Assembly (NCBI RefSeq): GCF_902712995.1
Contig: NZ_CACTIB010000009.1
Coordinates: 1 to 5,534, forward strand
Length of the DNA: 5,534 bases
Direction: 5' to 3'
Source: Candidatus Mycoplasma haematohominis
GTDB taxonomy: Bacteria > Bacillota_I > Bacilli_A > Mycoplasmatales > Mycoplasmoidaceae
Below the pieces are notes generated by a model. The model saw nothing but the letters and a program-made list of their open reading frames with translations. It ran no database searches and was not told the origin of the DNA. The position numbers and the translations under genes were made by a program. Below are positions 1-5,534 of this stretch, one piece after another. Each line of letters starts with the position of its first letter. The stretch's first letter is position 1.

Positions 1-895
1 CATTATCTCCAGAGAATTTCTTATCAACTACAAACACATCAGTATTTATTTTCTCTAATTCTTCTCTTAAATATTTATTAGCTGCTACTCCTCCAGAAAC
101 ATATACACAACGAACATCTTTCTTGTTGATTCAATATTTCAATTTACTTATCAAACCATCAATAACTCATTTTTGAAACATAGTAGCTACATACTCATTT
201 CTATTCTCTATCCCTGTTCTATCTATAAATTTACACAATCTAACAACTGCACTAAGTATCCCTGAATAACTAAATCTCTGAGCTGGATTAGTCTTATGTT
301 TCAATAAATTAGGTACTTTCCTATCTCTATTAAATAAAGCATCTATAGCTGCACCTCCTGGATACTTAAGTCCCAACTCTCTGGCTACCTTGTCATATAC
401 CTCTCCTATAGCATTATCTGCTGTATCTTCTAATAATTCAATATCAGTAAAACTATTTACAAAATATAAGGCAGTTGTTTTCCCAGAGATGACTAGAGCT
501 AAGAAAGGGAATTTAATAGGAGCAGTTAAGCCTACAGAAAATATATGACTATATATATGATCAACAGCTATTAATGGTTTATTACTTGCTAAAGATAGTG
601 TCTTAGCGAATACTTGTCCTACTAATAAACAACCTACTAACCCTGGTTGACTTGTATAGGCAATATGGGTTACTTCTCTTCAATATACTCCAGTTCTAGC
701 CAGTAGTTCTCTTATTGAAGGTAATAGATATTTCTCATGTTCTCTTGCAGCTAATTCGGGTACGACTCCTCCGAAATTAGCCTGCAATTCTGCCGAGGAG
801 ATAACTATACAATCTAATAATTTATTATTTCTGACTAGAGCTACTGAAGTATCGTCACAACTAGTCTCTATTCCTAAAATTAAACTACTTTTCAC
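1..895 (-). CDS. tsaD: TsaD, tRNA t6A37 threonylcarbamoyltransferase catalytic subunit (3' end beyond window)
   Basis: TsaD (older names Gcp, YgjD, Kae1-like) transfers the threonylcarbamoyl group from threonylcarbamoyl-AMP to A37 of ANN-decoding tRNAs in the cytoplasm, working in bacteria with TsaB and TsaE, which are not in this window. The N-terminus has the family hallmark 'LGIETSCDDTSVAL' (residues 7-20), then 'AAREHEKYLLP' (49-59), the metal-binding HxxxH as H113/H117 in 'AVDHIYSHI', 'GEVYDKVARELGLKYPGG', 'FSYSG' and 'VSGGVAANKYLREEL'. The frame leaves the window just after 'SGDN', which corresponds to the family's late TDN-A motif, so 298 codons are visible and only a short C-terminus is missing. 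TGA must be read as Trp at residues 72, 243 and 255. The start is GTG at 895; the codon before it in frame is TAG, so no longer start exists. The usual SGGHT motif reads SGKTT here. It directly follows the PotD-like gene with no gap. Confidence 0.95.
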
Positions 896-2044
896 CTAAA
901 GATGTGCCTTAAATTTTTCAAAGGCTATCAACATATCACTTTTAGTTTTAGAGCTGAAAGAGGATTCATATAGATTTTTTATATCTTTGCTTGTGCTTTG
1001 CACTCACGGAGTTGCCATTGCTCTTCTTCTTAGTTGTTTCATTTCTTCTTGTTTTTTTGAGTCTGTAATTGAACCCATCTCAGAATCATCATTGAAGTAT
1101 CTTCTAGCTGCATGGGTATGTAAGTTTCTTAATACTGGAGTATACCGGACATAATCAAAATTCTGAGTTGGTTCATATAAATATTCTTCGCTAGTTTCAT
1201 CATATGAATCCTGCTTGTTAGTGCTCAATATCTTTCTACCTTTATTATGCCCATTCATAAGCATTTTTTTGTAAAACTCATAAACTTTTTCTATTTTTGT
1301 TTCACTTAATTTATTAGAGATAACTATGAAATCTAGGAAATAGATATCAGTCTCTATATCTACTAAATGTAAATCATGTGGGACATAATTAAGTCCTAAA
1401 TTGCCTCCATATGAAGTGTATAAACAATCAGCGTTATACATGATTGCTCCCTTTATATCTCCATATGCCAAGCTATCTACTAATGCTGAAGAATAAGGAG
1501 ATAGAAATAAGAAATTAGAGCCCATCTTATTTTTATTTAAGTATTTAAGTAATTCTGTATATGTGTCGTATATAGAAGAGTGATCTCTATACAGTCCTGG
1601 AGCGGGATTAACACTTTTTTCTCCAGCTACAAATCTAGATAAAGAAAGGACAGTCCTGGGGTCATCCATTAACCCTAATTTAGACTTGCCATTTTTAGAA
1701 TAAAACCTACTATCCTTAGATATTTCTTCTACTAATGTTTTTCAGGTTACTTTTCCTTTTAAACCGTCTATTTCTGTACCCCTATAACAAAAACTCAACT
1801 TATTCATAAAATATGGAATTCCATATCTAATTAGATTAGGATTAGACTGAAGAATAGCTCTAACAATCCCAGAGAAAAGAGAGATAGCCTCTCATCCATT
1901 ATCTATCTTTTCATAATCTTTAGCATTTTTATAGTCTCCATTATGGGTATGCCTCGTAAGCAACTCCAACTTCTTCCAATCTATCTCATTAACCAAATCA
2001 GATTCCATTAGTTCTTCCAGAATAGAAGTGCTAACTACAGACAT
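896..2044 (-). CDS. PotD-like polyamine-binding protein, N-terminally truncated remnant
   Basis: This frame resembles PotD, the extracytoplasmic spermidine/putrescine-binding subunit of the PotABCD ABC importer. The match is by pattern along the chain. 'YDMSVVSTSILEELMESDLV', followed by 'IDWKKL', parallels PotD 'YDLVVPST..' and 'IDKSKL'. 'IRYGIPYFMNKLSFCYRG' parallels the 'YSIPYIWGATAIGVN' stretch. 'GLMDDPRTVLSLSRF' parallels 'LLTDDAREVF'. 'DIKGAIMYNAD' and 'ETDIYFLDFIVIS' parallel the 'VAYIWNG' and 'IFWMDSLAIP' pocket segments. Compared with E. coli PotD from memory, the acidic DD and the later Asp are kept, but Glu of DDARE is Thr and two pocket Trp are Tyr and Phe. From ATG 2044 it has 382 residues, with TGA read as Trp at 51, 101 and 347; the open frame reaches back to a TAG at 2113-2111. 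No signal peptide or lipobox exists and the first PotD segment is missing, so export is doubtful. The C-terminal 60 residues are charged and unassigned. It may be a decaying pseudogene. Confidence 0.72.
907..910 (-). promoter_or_regulatory. Candidate ribosome binding site of tsaD
   Basis: On the minus strand AAGG lies 11 nt before the GTG start at 895, inside the last codons of the upstream PotD-like gene. Spacing is a little long, and translational coupling through the abutting TAG/GTG (898-896, then 895) may matter more. Confidence 0.35.
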
Positions 2045-2053
2045 ATCATAGAT

Positions 2054-2059
2054 TCCCTT
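2054..2059 (-). promoter_or_regulatory. Candidate ribosome binding site before ATG 2044
   Basis: AAGGGA on the minus strand sits 9 nt before the first ATG of the PotD-like frame. It lies within sequence that still encodes PotD-like residues ('FSKGIYDM'), so it is probably fortuitous, but it could allow translation of the truncated frame. Confidence 0.3.
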
Positions 2060-2076
2060 GCTGAATCTATCATGTA

Positions 2077-2113
2077 CTACCTGATCATGAATACAGATAA
2101 AGTATCATGACTA
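2077..2113 (-). other. Probable deletion junction between potA and potD
   Basis: Two reading frames with different homology overlap here. The potA-derived frame runs '..VGLEGKEQASHDTLS' and then 'VFMIR' to TAG 2079-2077, losing similarity where the ABC signature should start. The PotD-like frame opens after TAG 2113-2111 and reads '..HDQVVHDRFSKGIYDM' onward. The missing material between them would be the PotA signature, Walker B and C-terminal domain, PotB, PotC and the PotD N-terminus. The exact breakpoint cannot be placed from this sequence alone. Confidence 0.55.
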
Positions 2114-2441
2114 GCTTGTTCTTTCCCTTCTAGACCAACTAAATTAATAATTCTTTGAACTCTAGTCCTTATCTCCTTCTTATTTAGTGGTCTCTTTGTG
2201 TACTTATTTATTAGTTTTTTTTGCTTTAGTACTGAATAGTACTCTCAATATGATCTCCAGTAATCTAAATCATTAATCTGAGCATTTATATTTTTCAATA
2301 ACAAAGAATGTCACTTATATGATCATGTGCCTTCTTTTAAATTAGCTAACTTTTTAGTTAACTCTTCTCTTTTAGTAAATAGCACATTTACTCTGCATGA
2401 TAAAACTGCTAACTTATTCCTAGACTTAGTTCTAGATTTAT
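2077..2441 (-). pseudogene. potA: potA continuation in the -1 frame (mycoplasma-type insertion region, broken before LSGGQ)
   Basis: Downstream of the premature TAG of the PotA frame, the -1 frame is open from 2487 to a TAG at 2079-2077. It encodes a basic, helical stretch: 'KSRNKLAVLSCRVNVLFTKR', then 'ELTKKLANLKEG', an aromatic-rich 'YWRSYWEYYSVL', and finally 'RVQRIINLVGLEGKEQASHDTLS'. That last piece matches the segment just before the ABC signature in PotA, usually 'RV..LELVGLE.Y....ELSGGQQQR'. Mycoplasma PotA proteins are known to carry a long insertion between the Q-loop and the signature, and the middle part fits it in place and character. TGA is read as Trp at 2325-2323, 2313-2311 and 2247-2245, as expected for former coding sequence. 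The signature, Walker B and the rest are absent. A simple gene finder would leave most of this stretch empty. Confidence 0.65.
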
Positions 2442-2813
2442 CTATTTGTGCCTGTATAGTCTTGTGAATATTGCAGATATATTTTCTCTATCTGTAAACA
2501 TCTTTCTTAAACCAAAAGCAATATTCTCAAAAACATTCATGTTTGGGAATAAAGCATAGTCTTGAAAAACAGTAGCTGTTGGTCTTTGATTTGGAGGCAT
2601 ATCTTTTATATCTATTCCATTCAACAATATCTTTCCTGAATCAGGCTTAATAAATCCAGCTATTAGATTAAGTATTGTAGATTTACCTGAACCAGAGGCT
2701 CCTAGTATGGATACAAAGGAACCCTCTTCTATGTCGAGATTAAACTTCGTTAGAACTCTATTGTTTTCTGAATAAGACTTATTTATATCTTTAAGAGAAA
2801 TAAAAGTAGACAA
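2442..2813 (-). CDS. potA: PotA, spermidine/putrescine ABC importer ATPase, N-terminal fragment ending at a premature TAG
   Basis: PotA is the cytoplasmic ATPase of the PotABCD polyamine importer. The 123 residues hold the expected first half of an ABC domain: 'ISLKDINKSYSENNRVL' (5-21), Walker A 'GASGSGKST' (38-46), 'LNLIAGFIKPDSGKILLNG' (48-66), 'PNQRPTATVFQDYALFP' with the Q-loop Gln at 84, and 'MNVFENIAFGL' (92-102). PotA normally has about 350 residues or more, and longer in mycoplasmas. Here TAG at 2444-2442 ends the frame before the signature, Walker B and the H-loop, so the product cannot be an active ATPase. Similarity resumes in the -1 frame just downstream, so a net one-base loss (or two-base gain) between 2487 and 2444 is likely. 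The start is TTG at 2813, six bases after the stop of the upstream gene, with AGGTAGAG in front as a plausible ribosome binding site. No TGA codons occur in this piece. Confidence 0.9.
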   Translation of the reverse strand: MSTFISLKDINKSYSENNRVLTKFNLDIEEGSFVSILGASGSGKSTILNLIAGFIKPDSGKILLNGIDIKDMPPNQRPTATVFQDYALFPNMNVFENIAFGLRKMFTDRENISAIFTRLYRHK

Positions 2814-2819
2814 CTCTAC

Positions 2820-3665
2820 CTATTGTTTTTGCTGCTGATCAAGCGCTTTAAAGTTTTTATCTAATTCTTGGTATGCAATCATTCTGCTATCGTCTATTAA
2901 CTTAAATGACTCATCCGTCTTATATTTATATTCTTTTAACCTTGAAATTCTACTACTAAAAGAAATAAATTTCTGTTGTTTCTTATAAATTTCTCTCTGA
3001 TAGAACTCTAATTTCTCGATTACTGCTTGTAAATAGATAGTTAGATCTAATACTAGTGTTTCAAACATAATGGTTCTGTTAGTCAATATATAAGAGATCT
3101 TGTCTTGAATATCATAAGCTGCTTTAAAGTCGCTTGCTAGATTAGTTTCCTGTATTAAAGCAAGTATTGAATATAAATGTAAATGTAATCTAGTTAATTC
3201 TTCTACTTGCTCGTCAGAAGCGAGAGGAGCTCTAACACATTCCTGCGAAGCTATTTCTGGTTCTTTAGTTAGAGAAGATAAATAGTGACCGTGTTGTTCA
3301 GGATCAAATTGAAAACCTGCACTTTCTTCATCTAATTCTGCAGCTAATCTTTCTTTAATTAAGCTAGATAATTTTTTTGTTTGCTCCTGTTTTTCTTCTT
3401 CTTCTTTACTTAATGGAGCAAGAGCTGAAAGTCTTTTTCTTTCATACTTAGATGGCAAGTATTCAATACTTGCTGGTATCGGAGGAAGAGATAATTTTTT
3501 AAGCTCTAGAACTGGTTCTTGTTCTGAGAAAAGTAATTGAGCGCTCTTCTTATGTTTTTCAAAACAAGGAAGATGTTTTAATTCAGGAATATCAGCATTC
3601 CTTCTTTCTATTTGTTCTAAGTTGTAGTATGGTTTCTCCTGATTTTTAGATTTAAAGAATTCCAT
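2820..3665 (-). CDS. Unknown Glu/Lys/Gln-rich, largely helical protein (281 aa)
   Basis: I do not recognise this protein. It starts at ATG 3665 and ends at TAG 2822-2820. The first half (about 1-145) is charged and low in order-promoting residues, with a Pro-rich stretch 'LSLPPIPASIEYLP' (58-71) and a run 'SKEEEEKQEQTKKL' (86-99). The second half (about 150-281) looks helical and coiled-coil-like, for example 'DEQVEELTRLHLHLYSILAL' (151-170) and 'VIEKLEFYQREIYKKQQKF' (215-233). It ends in the Gln-rich 'DQQQKQ'. There is no signal peptide or membrane segment, so it is probably cytoplasmic. It contains no Trp, and therefore no TGA codon. It starts 4 nt after the upstream gene's stop and ends 6 nt before potA, so it is cotranscribed with both. 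A structural or scaffold role is possible but not shown by any motif. Confidence 0.85.
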   Translation of the reverse strand: MEFFKSKNQEKPYYNLEQIERRNADIPELKHLPCFEKHKKSAQLLFSEQEPVLELKKLSLPPIPASIEYLPSKYERKRLSALAPLSKEEEEKQEQTKKLSSLIKERLAAELDEESAGFQFDPEQHGHYLSSLTKEPEIASQECVRAPLASDEQVEELTRLHLHLYSILALIQETNLASDFKAAYDIQDKISYILTNRTIMFETLVLDLTIYLQAVIEKLEFYQREIYKKQQKFISFSSRISRLKEYKYKTDESFKLIDDSRMIAYQELDKNFKALDQQQKQ

Positions 3666-3669
3666 TGTC

Positions 3670-4482
3670 TTATTGTTGTTGTGATTGTGGAGCTACATCT
3701 GCTGGTCATTCATGTCTATCTATAACTGTTTCTGGAATTTCATTAGCTTTAGATTCTTCTTTAGGAGCTACTACAGGACTTGCTCCTTTTCTAAGGAAAG
3801 TACCACAATCTAACATAGTCTCTTCTGGATCTATTTCTCCTATTAATGGTTCTTCAAAAATATCAGCATGAATAACTGACATAACTTTTGAGAACTTTTT
3901 AAAGTTTATCTCGGTTAGATATCTAGATCTACCAACATAAGCAACACACTTTTGTGGTTTAAATAGGGTTTCGGCTTCAAACATAGGACAAGTTCCATCT
4001 GTACCAAACGGACTAGAACAGAAAGGAGAAAAGATTTGTCTTATTGTGAAACAAACTCTATTGAATAAATAAAGATTCCAGTATTGTTTTTCATAAGTGT
4101 AAGAACCAATTTCATCTGTCTTAACAAAATGACTAACATGAGTATACTTCTGGAATTTAAGAAAGAATTTATATTCTCTTGTCTGTCTTTTAGCTACTTC
4201 TTTAGCATCAAATCCTATTTCTTCTACATCTTCAAAGAAATTAATAACTCCCTTTCTGCTATCGTTCTCTTTCTTTAAGTATTTCTTCTCAGGAACTGCA
4301 CTACTTGAAACATCTATTTCTGGTTCAGGTAATTCAGAAGATTCAACTAAACCTTCTTCAAAAGTTTTTTCTGGATCTAAAGAAATCTCTTCATTTAAAA
4401 AAACAATGTCTATATTCTCAACTATTGTTAAGGCTTTAACGGCTACTGGAGTTTTATCTGGAGCAGCAGGTGTAGGTTCCAA
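3670..4482 (-). CDS. Unknown protein with acidic N-terminus and four Cys in its core (up to 270 aa, start uncertain)
   Basis: I do not recognise this protein. The frame passes a TGA (Trp, 3708-3706) and ends at TAA 3672-3670, adding 'WPADVAPQSQQQ'. Counting from TTG 4482, residues 24-95 are acidic and probably disordered. A basic and aromatic core follows (95-215), with 'REYKFFLKFQKYTHVSHFVK' (102-121), 'YEKQYWNLYLFNRVCF', 'CSSPFGTDGTCPMFEAETLF' and 'KCVAYVGRSRYLTEINFKKF'. Cys lie at 144, 155, 165, 179 and 226; no CxxC pair suggests a zinc ribbon. The tail is Pro/Glu-rich and ends in Gln. No signal or membrane segment is seen. The TTG 4482 start overlaps the divergent gene at 4406 by 77 bases, and residues 1-26 are the complement of that gene's membrane anchor, so I suspect a non-standard start near 4405 (ATT) or 4398 (TTA). 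No ATG, GTG or TTG is available in frame just below 4406. It is probably the first gene of the minus-strand operon. Confidence 0.78.
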
Positions 4483-5534
4483 AATATATCTAAAAAATGG
4501 TCATGGTTTTGGAACCATGGATGTGATTTTGAAGACTGATGAAACGACGCAGCAATCACCAACTGTTACTCAAGAAGAGCAAGCAGCAGAAAGAACTAAT
4601 ACTCCTAGAACTTATGGAACTGAATTGACTAAGAAAAGTTTTACTTTGGTTAATGAATCCACTGAAGATAGCATCATTTTGAATATCATGATGGAAAGAT
4701 TGGATCCAACCAAAGCTAATTTAACTTATGGTAGCGGACAGAGATTTAAAACTAGCTCTCAGGTTGTATTTGGTCATAAAACTTTTACTAGTACAGTAGG
4801 AAATAGCAACTACTCCCTTACTGTGCTTCAGAAACCTAATGTTTCATACGTAGCTGCTTGAAAAACAGCTTGCGTTACCGCTTTAAATACAGTTGTTACA
4901 GCAGAAGTTGAAACTCGAAATAGTCAAGAATACAACGAGCTTGCAAGATTAAGAGAATGATGTACTGTTCCTAAAGTAGATGATGTTTTAAAGAGACATA
5001 AATTTAAACCTTTAAGTACAACTGATGAGAAGGATGATGCTAAATGAAAAGAAGTAATAGCTGGAGGTTGATTTAAGAAAGAGAATAATAAGAATAATTG
5101 AGAAGATCAGTCTTTTATTGATGGAGAAGATTTAGATAAGGTTATTGGAGCTAATAAAGAAGGAATTAAAGACAAAGAATCAATTACTAAAGAACAAATT
5201 GATGTATTTAAAAATAAGTGTAAAGCAGTATTAGGACAAGCGTTTGTAAGAGATAACTTCTATTTAACTACTCAATTTATTAAGGGAATGAGTAGTGATA
5301 CAACTAAACCTACAATAGATCCTTTCCAAGAAGCAGCTTTATTTTGTGTAGAGCCAATGACTGCTACAACATACATAACTGGCTCTTTACAGGGTTCAGA
5401 AAGTGCTGATATAGTAGTAGCTAATACAGACTACTGTTATTTGACTGATAATCAAAGAGAAACTTGAACAACTAATAATCCTTTGGGAGGTAAATCTTTC
5501 TGATGCGCTGTTAAGGCTTTATATAAGAATAGGA
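4406..5534 (+). CDS. Haemoplasma-type membrane-anchored protein of unknown function (3' end beyond window)
   Basis: The frame begins at ATG 4406 and is still open at the window end, giving 376 codons. Residues 1-27 (MSIFSTIVKALTATGVLSGA..) form one short hydrophobic, Gly/Ala-rich segment after a near-neutral start. This is the uncleaved anchor or signal typical of the large paralogous families of haemotropic mycoplasmas, so the body is probably outside the membrane. The body is hydrophilic, with Cys at 156, 186, 272, 314, 344 and 367, two of them in 'REWCTVP' (183-189) and 'FWCAVK'. 'EWCTVP' followed by a charged stretch and 'WKEVIAGGWF' recalls members of these families as I remember them. 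Seven TGA codons are read as Trp (4859, 4958, 5045, 5069, 5099, 5465, 5501). There is no clear Shine-Dalgarno; an A-run precedes the ATG, so the mRNA may be leaderless. Family membership is inferred, and no enzymatic motif is visible. Confidence 0.85.
4502..4519. repeat. Perfect 7-bp inverted repeat with 4-nt loop
   Basis: CATGGTT at 4502-4508 and AACCATG at 4513-4519 flank TTGG. It lies in the coding part just after the membrane anchor of the plus-strand gene, encoding 'HGFGTM'. It could be an mRNA hairpin near the 5' end, or chance. Confidence 0.5.

Larger units (their letters stand above)
1..4482 (-). other. Likely single minus-strand transcription unit
   Basis: Two unknown genes, the potA/potD remnants and tsaD all run in the same direction. 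Junctions are 4 nt (3669-3666), 6 nt (2819-2814), a frameshift or overlap zone (2444-2077) and 0 nt (896/895). No terminator-like hairpin with a T-run was seen between them. The promoter should lie near or inside the start of the divergent gene, around 4400-4520, but no -10/-35 pair stood out in this AT-rich DNA. Confidence 0.6.

Noticed and set aside
2420..2435. Inverted repeat CTAGA...TCTAG just past the potA premature stop
   Set aside because: Only five base pairs with a six-base loop and no T-run; it lies within former potA coding sequence, so I do not call it a terminator.
3665..3871. Plus-strand open frame of 68 codons
   Set aside because: It lies antisense to the end of the 3670-4482 minus gene, has a low-complexity Ser/Cys composition and no family look; it is a shadow of that gene.
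4084..4278. Plus-strand open frame of 64 codons, rich in Phe and Ile
   Set aside because: It is antisense to the Lys/Glu-rich part of the minus gene; reverse complements of GAA and AAA codons give Phe and Ser runs, so it is an artefact.
4370..4420. Possible -10 elements for the divergent genes in AT-rich DNA
   Set aside because: Several TATAAT-like hexamers can be drawn but none pairs with a -35 at proper spacing, so a call would be arbitrary.
4427..4440. Near-palindrome GTTAAGGCTTTAAC inside the start of the plus-strand gene
   Set aside because: Imperfect and falls in codons for the membrane anchor; it makes both strands read 'VKALT' but there is no second copy or other operator evidence.

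Overview
The window reads as a piece of a low-GC mollicute genome that uses TGA as a tryptophan codon, most likely a haemotropic mycoplasma. Two things point there. First, TGA stands in frame where tryptophan fits in at least four genes (for example 682-680 in tsaD, 1744-1742 and 1894-1892 in the PotD-like gene, and seven times in the plus-strand gene), while the apparent true stops are TAG or TAA. Second, the plus-strand gene at the right end has the build of the large haemoplasma families of unknown surface proteins: a short N-terminal membrane anchor followed by a variable body with scattered Cys and a 'WCTVP' motif. The genus call is an inference from memory, not a database result.

Layout. 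Bases 1-4482 hold a tightly packed head-to-tail run on the minus strand. In transcription order it contains: an unknown Cys-containing protein (4482 or about 4405 to 3670), an unknown Glu/Lys/Gln-rich helical protein (3665-2820), the N-terminal part of the polyamine transporter ATPase PotA (2813-2442), a second-frame continuation of PotA (to 2077), a PotD-like polyamine-binding protein without its N-terminus (to 896), and tsaD (895 to the window edge). Junctions are 4 nt, 6 nt, frameshifted or overlapping, and 0 nt, so one polycistronic transcript is likely. Bases 4406-5534 hold a divergent plus-strand gene that runs off the right edge.

The main observation is a collapsed polyamine (spermidine/putrescine) transporter operon. 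PotA is intact through Walker A and the Q-loop. It then meets a TAG, but continues recognisably in the -1 frame to the point where the ABC signature LSGGQ should come. There it breaks off, and within about 40 nt a PotD-like reading frame is already running that lacks the first part of PotD. The rest of PotA, both permeases PotB and PotC, and the PotD signal/lipoprotein region are not present here. An internal deletion joining potA to potD is the simplest reading. The other minus-strand genes look intact. tsaD makes the essential tRNA modification t6A, which may explain why transcription through this decayed unit is kept.

No tRNA, rRNA, insertion sequence, CRISPR array or convincing terminator was seen.
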